Source of the DNA: Trissonchulus latispiculum
Lineage: Eukaryota; Nematoda; Enoplea; Enoplida; Ironidae
Assembly: GCA_030248195.1 (NCBI GenBank)
Contig: JASAND010012704.1
Span: forward strand, 1 to 64,000
DNA length: 64,000 nucleotides
Direction: 5' to 3'
Part shown: positions 47,488 through 58,986 of the stretch, piece by piece
Position numbering within the stretch: position 1 is the first letter of the stretch
Layout: each line of letters opens with the position of its first letter
The notes under the pieces: model-generated
Databases searched by the model: none
What the model was told of the DNA's origin: nothing
Seen by the model: only the letters and a program-made list of their open reading frames with translations
Made by a program: the position numbers and the translations under genes

Positions 47488-47717
47488 TAGCTTACAATCC
47501 TTTAAACTAAAACTGAAAGACACGGATATGTCGATGTTTTGTAAGGTATTTAATACTGAATGACTGAGTTTTTATTGTGTTTTAGACAGTCCTGTTAGCA
47601 TATTTTGTAATTTTGTTTCATCAGTTGTAAGATTTTATATGGAGGCGCACGTAAGTAATTGTCTGTACAATTCTGTGTTGTCCTATTCAGTAAACATTTT
47701 TATGATCTTTTGTATAT

Positions 47718-47748
47718 ATATATATAATATATATATAATTTCTTTACA

Positions 47749-47831
<83 letters not shown>

Positions 47832-47868
47832 GATATAAACTGTTTGTTTGTTTGTTTGTTTGTTTGTC
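47718..47868. repeat. (TA)n and (TTTG)n simple repeats
   Basis: Long TA tracts at 47718-47830, followed by about six TTTG units at 47841-47868, at the 3' end of the LINE. Confidence 0.85.
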
Positions 47869-48242
47869 AAATTATCTTGTAAAATTTTTTAATAACAAGA
47901 AATTTATTCTGACGATATCAAATAAATTAAACATTGAATTATTAATTTAATCCCAAATGTGGCACATTAAGAACGCTTGGTCAGCACGACAATATTCTGC
48001 TTGGTCAACACACTGTTCTGATAAAGGGAGTCGATGTCTTGGATCATTTTTACTTCTTTTATGATGTCTCTCTGCTCTGCACATTTCGTTGAGCAAGCGA
48101 TATATTTTAGAGATATTTCAAAATTACAGTCGTAGTCTTACGGTTATTGATTGAGTAATTTCTGTGAGGCTCATATATTAAACATAGGAAATGAAGAAGT
48201 TGTCCAAAAAACTCCCAATAAACGCAGATAAATCTGTATATA

Positions 48243-49122
48243 TGTCGCAGTAATTTCTGTAGTCAGTAAATACTGTATTTACTGGCCGATTTCAGTAAAT
48301 ACGGTACCTACTAGTAAGAATGGTATTTTCTTTAAACTTCCTATCTTTACACGTAAATACCATTTTTACTGAAACCCATCCACTAAATACTGTATTTTCT
48401 TGTAAATTCTGTATTTTATCTTAAACACCTTAGTCTTTGTGTGTGGCTGAGGGAACAAAGGGCATGCCGACGTCATATTTAAAGTCAAAAGTTGCAATGT
48501 GTACAAAGGGGTGTATGAAGATAAACTCTGAAGTTTAAAACATTAGTTTACAAAATTGAAAAATTATTTTAATTTTAACACAGCTTTTAAAATCAAAACA
48601 GATATACACATGTACTAAGTATTTATAATGAATTACGATTAATTCAAAATTTATAAGTCACTTTATAGTCACCTGTGTTTCCTGAATGTAAAGAATACAC
48701 AAAAAACTTTTATTATATATAGTTTATCTTTAATAACATGTCAGCAAAACTGCTTTTAAGGTGTTAACTGTATTAACATTAAATATTTTTAAATTTGTAA
48801 ACTAATGCTTTAAACTTCTGAAGTTTATCATCATGCACCCCCTTTGTACATATTGTGATTATGCACGACCCAAATTTTGACTTTAAATATGACGTCGGCA
48901 TGTTCTTTGTTTCCTCAGCCACACACAAAGACAAAGGTGTTTAAGATAGAATACAGAATTTACTAGAAAATACAGTATTTAGTGGATGAGTTTCAGTAAA
49001 AATGGTATTTACGTGTAAAGATAGGAAGTTTAAAGAAACTACCATTCTTATTAGTAAATACCGTATTTACTGAAATCGGCCAGTAAATACAGTATTTACT
49101 GAATACAGAAATTACTACGACA
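48243..49122. mobile_element. Palindromic MITE, TGTCG ends, TATA flanks
   Basis: The ends TGTCGCAGTAATTTCTGT and ACAGAAATTACTACGACA are inverted repeats flanked by TATA. The arms contain repeated CAGTAAATACTGTATTTACTG words. The related copy near 60913 shows the site without the insertion (CTGTCTATACAAATTT). Confidence 0.8.
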
Positions 49123-49635
49123 TATACAAATTTTTAAGTTTTAAATTTTAAATTATTGCCAAAATCTTAACTGTGTCACTGCGGAAATAAGATTTTAAGG
49201 GGGGGGGTCCATTTATGGACCATTTTTTCTACTTTCTCCTATCTCGCTGATTTTTACTTATTTTATTCTCCAAACGGTGTATTTTAACGAGTTTTTAAAA
49301 TTAAAGTCGTAAGTCTTGTCGAGTAATTTCATCTCAAATTTGAGGTTTTATGTGTGAAACATAAGCAGTGGAAAAAGTTGTCATTTTTTCGCGTACGCAA
49401 AAAATCTTCCGACACACTTTGATGAATCTGGACAAATTTTACATTAAAACAATGCTGAAATGTTAAGCAGCAGGCAGCAGTATCTTGGAATTAGAATTTT
49501 AATTTAGGCCTTTAATTTTTTTTAATTAATTTTTGAAGGATTAATTTAATTGAAATTGAAATATTGAGATATTGAAATATTGAAATATTCAAAAATATTG
49601 AAATTAATTTAACACGATTTTAGCATCATGCTTCA

Positions 49636-50862
49636 TGTTGTAATCTGTACTCATGCTGTATCGACAATATCGTGATCTGAGACCACATGTATCGAATTGT
49701 TCTGATGTTAGAATGTATCTGTTTAAATAAGCTGAGTAATTGTTGTAAAAATCATTCTGGTTAGTGACAAGTCAGTGAAACACCCCATTTGGCGACGAGG
49801 TATGGCAGTACACTCAGCTTTTGGAAGCCCTCCGATACCATTCTTGTCCACTCCGGGTCGATCGATGTCTTGGAAGATCTGGAAGAAAGCGTTTCAGAAC
49901 TATCTTCTCGTGTATGGGGGCATGGAGAATCGGTTCGGTGAGCAGCGTCGGGTTGCGCTTTTCCTCAACTGCGTCGGTGCTGAAGCCCTACGAGTCTACT
50001 ACATGTTGCCAGGATCCGAGAACAACGACATCACGTTGGAGAAAGCCATGGATCTGATTGGGAGTCACTACGATGCAAAGGTCAACGCAGTGACAAACCG
50101 ATACAAATTCAAACAGAGGAAACAAGGATCCCAGGAATCTGTAGACCAGTGGATGGCCAATCTTCGCTTTCTCATCTTCGACTGCGACTACGTCGAGCTG
50201 GAAGACAAGATCTTACGGGATCAAAGAGCACACATCTTTGCCACGATTGCGTGAAAGGCTATTGATAGAAAGAGAACTTCAGATTTCGAGGCAAATAGAA
50301 GCAGCACTTTCCGAAGCCAAACTGTTCACTCAAAAGGATCTATCCGTTCACCAAGTTCATGCTAGCGGGAGCAAGAAGGGCAGCTTTCAGGGTCACCAAG
50401 GAACCAGTCAAAGTGTTAGCCGTCATCGTCCCCTGACCAAACAAGCCGGGCCTTCGAATGCTACTAGCGGGTGCCGAAGTTGTGGTGGTGGCGGAAGACA
50501 CAATGGCTAATTTTGTCCAGTGTCCCGTGCAACATGCAATGGTGGAAGAGGTCATTATAAAAGGGTGTGTCCCACTCAGTCCTTGGAAGCCGACATTGGA
50601 TTCATTGAGGAGCAAGAAAAGCATGAAGTTATAATTATTTGAGTCGTAACAATTTTTCAAATTTTTTAAGTTTAAATTTGTGGTAGAAGCTTTTAAAAGT
50701 GAAAGGAATCTGTTATGATCTGCACTCATGTTTAATCGACAATATCGTGATCTGAGCCCACATGTATCGAATTGTTCTGATGTTAGAATGTATCTGTTTA
50801 AATAAGCTGAGTAATTGTTGTAAAAATCATTCTGGTTAGTGACAAGTCAGTAAAACACCACA
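49636..50862 (+). mobile_element. Miniature Gag-only Ty3/gypsy-like LTR retrotransposon
   Basis: The two LTRs are each 152 bases (49636-49787 and 50711-50862), begin TG and end CA, and are nearly identical. Exact 5-bp duplications CTTCA flank it (49631-49635, 50863-50867). TTTGGCGACGAGG directly after the left LTR is in the primer-binding position. A purine-rich AAAGTGAAAGGAATC precedes the right LTR. The interior codes only for Gag, and no protease, reverse transcriptase or integrase is present, so it must have moved in trans. Confidence 0.9.
49802..50640 (+). pseudogene. Gag of the miniature LTR element (frameshifted)
   Basis: Starts MAVHSAFGSPPIPFLS. The capsid-like part (WKIWKKAFQNYLLV to VDQWMANLRFLIFDCDYVEL) runs to about 50245. 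After a frameshift LRERLLIERELQISRQIEAA follows, then degenerate zinc knuckles (GCRSCGGGGRHNG, FCPVSRATCNGG, GHYKRVCP) to about 50580. One stop interrupts the knuckles. Confidence 0.8.
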
Positions 50863-51216
50863 CTTCATTTTAATCCTTCGAAAATTAATTAAAAAATTTT
50901 AAAGGCCTAAATTAAAATTCTAATTCCAAGATACCGCAGTTTAACATTTCAGCGTTATTTTAATATAAAATTTGTCCAGATTCATCAATGTTTGTCGCGA
51001 GATTTTTTGGCACACGCGAAAAAATGACAACTTTTTCCACTGCCTACGTTTAACACATGAAACCTCAACTTTGACGTGAAATTACTCGACAACAAGACTT
51101 ACGACTTTAATATTAAAAACTGGTTAAAATATACCGTTTGGACGATAAAATATGTAACAATCAGCGAGATCGGAGAAAATCGAAAAAAATGGCCCAAAAA
51201 TGGACCCCCCCCTTAA

Positions 51217-52405
51217 GGGGGGGTCACTTTGGTCAAAAATCGATAGTCACGGATTTCGCTCATTTGCACACATAATATGCCCCCATATGTTCTCAAAAAT
51301 AACTTAGAATATTAGCGTTCGAAATCAAACTGTGACAGAGTTATTCAGGTTTAAAGCCGGATAACTTGAAAATTCCGGTGATGAGCCCTGCAAGGTCAGG
51401 TGGAGACACGCGACCGAAAACAGGGTTAACCGATACACTAAATTAAAGCCTTTACTAAGGTAATATTTAAGTGCAGACGTGGCTGAAGGCCAGCTATCCA
51501 GGCGTTCATAATGCATGCTTGAGTGATGCACTGACCTGACCTTGCAGGTATAACTTTAATTCGTTTTATTTTGCAGACAACATTTTAGACCCATAGTTCT
51601 ATGAGAAAAGTTACTCCTCGTTCCATTAGCTATCGATTGATACCCAATTTGTCTATATTTGGAAAAATTTTAAAATTGACATTTTTTACCTATAAAGATC
51701 AAAGGTGCCGCCACAGCAGTCATGTTCAATATTGACGCATTTGTTTTGGCCACATTATGTGACAGACATGGATATATTAATCAATCTGCCAAGTTTCGTG
51801 AGTTTTTACTACATAATGAGTGAGAAATTATCAAAAGAATGTGAAAATTATGAAAAATGGCCATTTTTAGCAAAATTTGCTGTTTTTGTGGCAAGTTTTT
51901 TGAGCATACTGTAGATGATAGAAAAAAGCGAGTACTTTCATAAGACGTGGTCTTATGCGTAGAGTGCAGCTATCTATTGGCCGTTTCTGTAGCATTTGCC
52001 AATCGTTCAGGACAAGCAAAAGAATACCGTAGGTCCTGCTTTTTATGGTTCAAAAATGGCCGATTTTCCAAAATTCTGATTTTAAAAATTCGCCAAAAAT
52101 TCAATACTCAACAGAATCGCTTCAGAGGAGATAGCTGCACTCTACAATATGTCCTTAATAGTTCTGAAAAGGTTGCAGAGCTCTGGCTCTTATACAGCGA
52201 AAAATGTTTCTGCCACAAACTTTTTAACCTAACTTTTTCATTTTCCTATGTTTAACACAGGTGGAGGTCACCTTTGAAGGCCTGTACAGAACGATAGAAG
52301 CAATATTTCGCAAAACGCTCTTGTCTTGTTTACATGGGTACTACAAAATATGTGAAAATGAGCAAAATCGGAGATGGTCGAAAAATCGCAAAAAAGTGAC
52401 CCCCC
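51217..52405. mobile_element. TTAA-bounded element 2 of three in tandem
   Basis: GGGGGGTCACTTTGG on the left and AAAAAAGTGACCCCC on the right, bounded by TTAA at 51213-51216 and 52406-52409. It carries the CGGATTTCGCTCATTT arm shared with the element at 20578. Its frames are accidental. Confidence 0.82.
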
Positions 52406-52409
52406 TTAA

Positions 52410-55067
52410 GGTACTGGTTTCCTTTCGGGTATTTTTGACTCATACGGCTTTAATCCTTTACGTAAATAGCTAAAACTTACGAAATAAGCTATTTCCCTGC
52501 TCTTTAACAATCTAGAACCAGTCTCTTATTTTCAGGCCAAAAGATAAGAAAGTTTAGGTTTTTGGCCTTACGCTCCCAGCAGGTTGACCAGATATGGGAT
52601 TGGTTGTTATGGCTGGAAAGAGGACACGAAAATGAACATTTTTGCTTTTACAACCTTTCAGCTATCTCCAGTGGTTAAATCAGTAAAAGCAAAAAACTGT
52701 TTTTTGGGTCAAAAAATGGCCATTTTCGAGGAAATCAGTTTTTTCAAAATTACTGCCACATGTTAAGGACAAAGTTGGCTTATTTTTACTCAATCGATAC
52801 AGCGTCTAAATGCACATTTTGTGAATGTCTATTAGCCGAACTTTATTGCTTTAAGTTAGAGATTTGGCCGAAAAACCATTTTGGCGAAACTGCGATTATT
52901 TTGTTTGGAACATCGATTTCTCAAAAACTGCTCGACGGATTCCGGAGATTTTTGGCAGAATTGAAATTCGTACTTCTGCGGAGGAACGTTTTTCTTGGTT
53001 TGAGCTAAAACAACTCCAGTTGCGAGAAAACTAAAAACAAAGTTGCGAAATTTCGTGTCGCCGCACATTTGCCGGATTTTCTGGAGTACTGAGGCTTGTT
53101 GTGCCAAATCCAAAAAACGCCCCTCGGCCCATATGTCCTCCGTGTGATAGCACAAGAAAAAATTTTGGCCGATTTTTCAGCTTTGAGAAATCGATGTTCA
53201 AAAATGTTTGGTCTATATTCATCCTGTTAGATGTCAGCAAGTCTGAAAATTTCTGTCACGTTTTTGCTAATTTTGCTAGTTTCGTAATCTACAGATAATA
53301 AGCTTTAAAATGATGTATAAATGTCCGGGGATTCTAGTATCATTTTGAAATTCTAAAAATTTCAAGAAGATATTTTTGAAATATACTCTAAATTCCAAAA
53401 ATTCCATGAAGTATTATTAGAAATTAAAACATTCCACATGTATTTTCTATAATTTGTAAAATAGACTTTAGGATTTAGGATTTAGGATTTAGAGAATTTA
53501 ACTTTTGTTTTAAATCCTAAAACATGACGCACTGATAGTTACTCGAGTACAGGATTTAGGATCTTAGCAGTTGATTTTTAGACTATAGAACTAAGAACTA
53601 GTTAAGTTTTAGACTTTAGATATTACATATTGATTCAAGCTCCACGTGACAAGCACAGCCAATAAGAATCGCCGATTGCGAAGGCAGAGCCAGTCAGCTT
53701 GCTTCGTAATATCCTTTAACAACTTATTGTGGAAATTTTCATCTGAACAGTATGTCAGACTCGACATTATATATGATGACAGTAATGCGGACTGGGTTGC
53801 ACAGTGAAACGAATACTACATTGGAACTCTTTCCTGAGCGAATTTGTCAGATTTTGCGTTTTCTGACGTTGATATCTGCTATTTTAAAGTACAAATGATG
53901 CTGCAACATCTGAAATAGGGTAATGGGCTGTGGCTAATGGGGTGAACTCTATGTCCACCCATACCTGGACCTGGACGTGGTCACATTTCACTGCCTTTGG
54001 ATCTAGAACTCCCTACATTCTGGGGAGCCTTGATATCCTAATTTTCTGTTTGGTGAGTTTCAAAAAAATGTTTGAAAATCCTCGTTGAATACGTCATCTG
54101 GAAATGCTCTACAATTTGCAAAGACGTGTACCCGCGCTCTAGTAGACGGTGGACTAAGGACTTATATATATATATACCCAATATCTACAGAATTTAAATC
54201 CAGTGAATTTGCAAGCTGAAGCGAATTGGATGACAAAACCTGATCAGAAATCAGCTATTTTCCTCAACAGTAATTTTAAAGGTACTGACAACTGAAACCG
54301 ACGCTAATAAACTGAGACGCAGTACTCTAGCCTAAAGTTACGAACTTGGGAAGTAGTTGGAGATCAAGTCGAGCAGGAGATACTTCTAATTCTAATAATT
54401 CATAGTCAGGTCAAATAAACTTCAATCCTATATATTTCAACTGATCCATGTTGTACAGGATTTACAAAACTTATTAAGTTTTTTCTTTGTTTCTTGAGTT
54501 CTTGAGACAACAAATCCATCAGGACCTTGAACAAGCTATAAAGCTTTCTCTACAATAAGGACTGGCCTTAGCAATACTGACCATTTCGAAACTAGCACAG
54601 CAGACTGGCTCTGCATGTGCATTGGCGATTCTTATTGGCTGAGCTTGTCACGTGGAGCTTGAATCAGTGTGGAATGTCTAAAGTCTAAAACTTAACAAGT
54701 TCTAAGTTCTAAAGTCTAAATATTGACAGTTAAGATCCTACGACCTGTACTCGAGTAACTATAAGCGCATTTGGATTTTAGAATTTAAAGCAAAAGCTAA
54801 AATTTCTAAATCCTAAGTCCTAAATTCTAAAGTCTAATTTCACAAATTATAGGAAAAAGATGTAGAACGTTTAAATTTCTTATAACCCTTTTTGGAATTT
54901 TTGAAATTTAGAATATATTTCTAAAATATCTTCTTGAAATTTTTAGAATTTCGAAATGATACTAGAATCCCCGGACATATAAAGCTCTTTCCAACTCCTA
55001 AAATTGCTAAAGTTATAGCGTTTCAAAAAATCACCACAAAGGCACTGCACAAAAGGATACCACCACC
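52410..55067. mobile_element. TTAA-bounded element 3 of three in tandem
   Basis: GGTACTGGTTTCCTTTC on the left and AAAAGGATACCACCACC on the right, bounded by TTAA at 52406-52409 and 55068-55071. Same family as 17552-18485. A foldback element (53322-54977) is nested in it. No transposase seen. Confidence 0.82.
53322..54977. mobile_element. Foldback element with ~370-bp arms
   Basis: The ends TGTCCGGGGATTCTAGTATC and GATACTAGAATCCCCGGACA are flanked by TATAAA on both sides. The arms extend to about 53690 and 54620 and contain GGATTTAGGATTTAG words. The middle is unrecognised. Confidence 0.82.
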
Positions 55068-55446
55068 TTAAATTAGGTATTTAAAAAATTTTAGTTAATT
55101 TCTGAAAAATTGAAAAACTTGACACCTAAGCCAAATTTTTATTTTCAAAAAGTAAAAATTGGAAATATCTGAAATAAAATTCCAATCCCACATTGGCACT
55201 GTTTTGGGCTTGGAACAGGCTACACAAAGCCACATGTAACCAAACCTCACATGAAATACAAACATTATTTAAATCTTTGCTCATAAAACATTTAATCAAT
55301 GTACAAGAAAGCACAGATTAGATCAGACCGGATCATTTGAGTAGATCCCATACAGTATATTTGACTTCGTATTTCAGTCCACAAATTAATTCAAACATGT
55401 CCCAATCGTTAAATAAAATTCACTCAAGATGTGTTGCAGATATATA

Positions 55447-56255
55447 TGCCGTAGTCACATAGTGTAATTGGGCACTTCATGAAGTGTCAGGTAATTTCTG
55501 ACTTTTCATGAAGTGTCAGACACATAGTGTAATAGTTTGTTGAAAACCTTTATTACACCATCTGTCAGGTCATTTCTGACTTTTCACGAAGAGTCAATGC
55601 CTCAATTGACACATAGTAAAATCCAACAGTACACATAATTTGAACATATTTTCCATTATTTGTGACGTAGTGGACACAGTTATAACAATGAAACAAAAAC
55701 AGATTGTTAGTTTAAGAAGACATTTTACATTAGTATATAATTACGTAAACATGCTACACTTACAAGGTAATCGGCATTTGGCACCAGTATTAAAGTAATC
55801 GAATTAATATGAATTATGACAAATTAAACAAATTAATAAGAAAACAAATAGGTGACGTAAATCCATGGGAATAGAAATTATGCTATCAATGAAGAATTTT
55901 TCTGAATTAAAAACAACACATAAAATTGATTATTTTTAGAAAGGAAATAGTGTGACATAAATCCTACTCAGATACCATTCGAAGCATATTCCTATTTATT
56001 GTTTAAGGCGCTGACAATAACCTAGCAAACTTAACAAAACGCAAACATAATAATCTAATTTCTTAAACAAACATTCTATTTATACTTTGGCTGTTGTAAC
56101 GATGTCTATTTACGTCATAAGTAATTCGAAATATTTTCAAATTAAGTATACTGTAGGATTTCACTATATGTCAATTGAGGCAGTGGCACTTCATGAAAAG
56201 TCAGAAATTACCCGACACTTCATGAAGTGCCCAATTACACTATGTGACTACGACA
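55447..56255. mobile_element. Palindromic MITE, TGYCGTAGTCACATAGTG ends
   Basis: The outer ends are inverted over more than 80 bases, including GGGCACTTCATGAAGTGTC, and flanked by TATA. Terminal bases and flanks match the MITE at 48243, so they probably share a transposase. Confidence 0.82.
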
Positions 56256-56284
56256 TATATAAGAAATGAACAATTTCAACAATT

Positions 56285-56290
56285 TTTATT
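56285..56290 (-). terminator. Poly(A) signal for the ten-cysteine protein
   Basis: AATAAA on the minus strand (TTTATT on plus), 200 bases downstream of the stop. Confidence 0.5.
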
Positions 56291-56491
56291 TCACAAGGAA
56301 GAAAATTGAAATATTGAAGATATATCATAGAAAATAGAAATGCCTTGACAATCAGAAACGGCTTTCTGTTTCTAGTTGGCCTAACTTTGCTTTTGAACTG
56401 AATTGTTTGCCAATAATGCGAAACGTTTTGTTCAAGCCTGCTTTGTACTTTACAATTGACGATTCTTAGTTCAAGAATTTCAGTAGACACC

Positions 56492-56878
56492 TTAGGAGGT
56501 CCAGATTCTTTTGTACACAGTTCTAATACTGGATCCATAAAGTTCGTCTAAGCTGGGAAGCGAATACCGAGTCTGTCTTCCACATCTTGAAAAGCTAAGG
56601 CATTTGTAGCTGTCAATGTCGAGGTAATAACCTAGCGGACAGATGCAGGTACAGTAGCCCCGTTTCGGACTTGAAACGCAGACATGTAGTGGCACCTTAT
56701 GAAATCGATAGAATGAACGTGTGCAAGAATCGAAGCATAGATATCTTTGTCCTTGAAATATGTCATTATCACATTTGGAAATCAGAGGAGAGGGGCAGAA
56801 CATTGCAGCTAAAATAAAATAAAGCAAGAGCATAATTACAATAGTGGTAAAGCTTCTTTGAACGCCCTGACGCTCCAA
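56492..56878 (-). CDS. Secreted ten-cysteine protein, TIL-like domain
   Basis: A single-exon frame of 128 residues. An N-terminal hydrophobic segment (about residues 12-27, TIVIMLLLYFILAAMF) should act as signal peptide or anchor. Residues 28-101 hold exactly ten cysteines, ending CTCICPLGYYLDIDSYKC, then x4-C. The C-x-C-x2-GY spacing and the total fit the trypsin-inhibitor-like (TIL) fold, but the early spacing is loose, so an EGF-like or other disulfide module is possible. A short tail without cysteines ends it. An AATAAA on the minus strand lies at 56290-56285, 200 bases past the stop. Codons show no frameshift. No promoter element was recognised. Confidence 0.6.
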   Translation of the reverse strand: MERQGVQRSFTTIVIMLLLYFILAAMFCPSPLISKCDNDIFQGQRYLCFDSCTRSFYRFHKVPLHVCVSSPKRGYCTCICPLGYYLDIDSYKCLSFSRCGRQTRYSLPSLDELYGSSIRTVYKRIWTS

Positions 56879-57375
56879 AGTGGTGATAATGATTTCGTTC
56901 CGACACTTGTCGATTAGTCTAAACCCGTTAAATTAAGTTAGTGGAACCTATGTGAAAGTAAGGGACGCTGCACAGTGCACAGCAATTAAGTTACTGTTTT
57001 GACCCTGAAATCTTGGTATAAGTCTGCGTGTGGAGCTGTGGTGCGGTTCCTGACTAGGGTGGGAATTGTTTACCTGCTTACTACCACAGGCACTAAAATC
57101 TATGATCTTCTGCCTCTCTATGGTCTAATTAATTGGATAATTGGTACCTGGTGGGTACCTCCTGTTGGATTTTCTGTTAGCAATTCATTGAATAGCTAGG
57201 CGCTACGGGAAAGGTTAATACACCACACACACAGATTAAGAAGAAATAAGTATTCGCTAGAGTATACCATTGTACTTATGGTATTGTTGGCGTTCTCCAG
57301 AAAGGTCTCGTAACGCTATTTTAATTTTTTTTGGCTATGCTATCGTTTATCCAACAAAGGTGCGTTTGGTGCCAT

Positions 57376-57734
57376 CAAGAGTATATACATAATATAAGAG
57401 TATGCAACTAGGTCACACTCTTTGTTTTCAGAGCAAAAACTATTCTGCCCGCTAAAGGGCCCACCTTCCCCCCGACAATCAGATCCTAGTGACCCCCGCA
57501 AATCAGTACCTGGTCGAAACGAAGTACGCTCACTCGCTCTAAAGCGCGAAACACAAGCGGTACGCGTGCGAATTTTGTTACTGCTTCGAGCTTTAGAACA
57601 CAAGAATAGCGCGCGAATTTCTTTGAAGTGGTGGGTCCAATTTGTGGGGGAGGGTTCAGTTAGCGAACAAAGCATACGTTTTGCTCTCATAATACAGAGT
57701 GTGCCTAGTGGAACACTCTTATTATGTACTCTTG
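57376..57734. mobile_element. MITE of the CAAGAGTAcATAAT family, longer copy
   Basis: CAAGAGTATATACATAATAT on the left and ATTATGTACTCTTG on the right, flanked by GTGCCAT on both sides. Its reading frames on both strands are shadows. Confidence 0.75.
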
Positions 57735-58078
57735 GTGCCATGTTAAGTAGTGACTGACTGACCGACTGCAGCCAAGGACAGAGTTAAACTTACAGTCGAA
57801 TGCGGTATGCTGATGAGTTGCAAAATCAACCAACTGTATAGAATGACAAATCCAAGAAATAAGAAGTGTTAATTGGAAGACAACACAATTTCCTATTACC
57901 ATTGTTTTTGCAAATTAATTTTGAAACAGGGTTTTGCTGAAGAAGTGCATATTCTCGAGCACTCCATACTTCAACATAAACAAACTCACAGCAGGTGTGT
58001 GCTAAACAGCTAAAACAGCAACAGTCGGAATGGAAACGTAATCAAGTGGGTTGAAAATTGTAAAAACCAGTGTTGTGC

Positions 58079-58668
58079 GTTGGCCGGTGCGGCCAATGGC
58101 CTTTGCGACCAAGCCATTTGCCGTTGGCCGGCCATTGGCCAATTGTTGGCCAAGCTCGAATTTACTGAACATATGCGTCAATTGTGTTGCAAAATTTAAA
58201 TTTTGCTGCATAATATCGTGCGCACTGCACATGTTGCATTATAAACGTTACATTAGATCCATTATTTTCAGTTAGCCTACATAACATGTTGACACTTAGC
58301 TCCAACATTTCGATACGTCCGTACTCATTTATCGCAGTTACCGTTAGTTTTAATAAAATTTGCTAATTGAATGCAAATTTTAATTGCCCTAACAACTTAG
58401 TTTTTAAAATTTGTCTAGCGGTCAACGTGTCATCAATTAATTGCAGTCCTCCACCAAATGTAAAACAGGACTATCAAAGACTGGAGCTAAACGTTAGCAA
58501 AAACTATTTTGACTAAAATATAATTAAGTTTACGCCTAATTATGCGCGGCAGAAAAATAAAAATAGTAAATTCCAGCTATCCAGCTAAAGAACGGTCAAT
58601 GGCTTACGACTAAGCAACAGACAAAGGCCAACTAGCGGCCAACGGCCAACGGCCAATTGGCTGGCCAA
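58079..58668. mobile_element. Candidate hAT-like element with GGCCAAT-repeat ends
   Basis: Dense GGCCAATGGCC-type words at 58079-58150 and again, inverted, at 58617-58668, with AT-rich sequence between. The start CAGTGTTGTGC resembles hAT ends, but no clean terminal repeat or duplication was found on the right. Confidence 0.45.
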
Positions 58669-58986
58669 CTTCAAACTCCGATCATTTTACGACTTTTTGA
58701 TGACTCTTTTTTCATATTTTCGCTCGTTTGCACTAAATAAGATTAATCCTAACCCTCTACACCAATGCTTTTCAGCTCAGTGTTGCGAAACCTAAAGGCT
58801 AACACCGAGTTATCTTTTAATAGAGGGTTAGCCAATCCGTAGGGAGCCAGAAACAGTTTCCATCCAATCGGGAAACGGTTGCCATCCATTTAACTCGGTG
58901 TTATCGGCTGAAGAATAAGGTTAACAGAATACTTTCTTGTACTGGACTTGATAGAATGAAATAGGCTTCTGTAAAATTTGTGGGGA

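Larger units (their letters stand above)
42300..47870 (+). pseudogene. CR1/Jockey-type LINE with NADAR-like ORF1, decayed
   Basis: ORF1 (about 42359-43321, two frameshifts) shows a NADAR-like domain: NPLSNLYMFSF and NYQSVEHCYHSV early, then LNICGNILMEARKNLR at about 42928-42978. Two CCHC knuckles follow (CFFCGNGGHSMKSC at 43100, CFRCGQNGHKKSSC at 43166). ORF2 (43440-46150 plus 47490-47545) has an endonuclease (VFLTETWLSSGDPDH, RRGGGVAVLV) and reverse transcriptase (SSGGPDGLPAIFLKRF, YIDISKAFDTVSHSK, GVPQGSVLGPLLF) whose active site at 45420-45431 reads YADE instead of YADD. Many frameshifts are present. A palindromic element splits it at 46165-47487. It ends in (TA)n and (TTTG)n simple repeats. 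Confidence 0.85.
49199..51212. mobile_element. TTAA-bounded element 1 of three in tandem
   Basis: GGGGGGGTCCATTTATGGACC on the left and AATGGACCCCCCC on the right, with TTAA at 49195-49198 and 51213-51216. The arms are long inverted repeats. An LTR retrotransposon (49636-50862) sits in the middle. No transposase. Confidence 0.85.
48060..55446. mobile_element. Host repeat split by nested insertions
   Basis: Segments 48060-48238, 49127-49198 and 55068-55446 align, in this order, with one continuous stretch around 60750-61090 (for example CAGTCGTAGTCTTAC, ATTATTGCCAAAATCTTAA and TTGACACCTAAGCCAA). The gaps are filled by the elements at 48243-49122, 49199-51212, 51217-52405 and 52410-55067. No ORF belongs to the host repeat itself. 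Confidence 0.75.

Noticed and set aside
47639..47833. ORF of alternating Ile/Tyr
   Set aside because: Translation of a (TA)n simple repeat.
56999..57199. Hydrophobic 66-codon frame
   Set aside because: Begins with TTG, no gene context; chance ORF.
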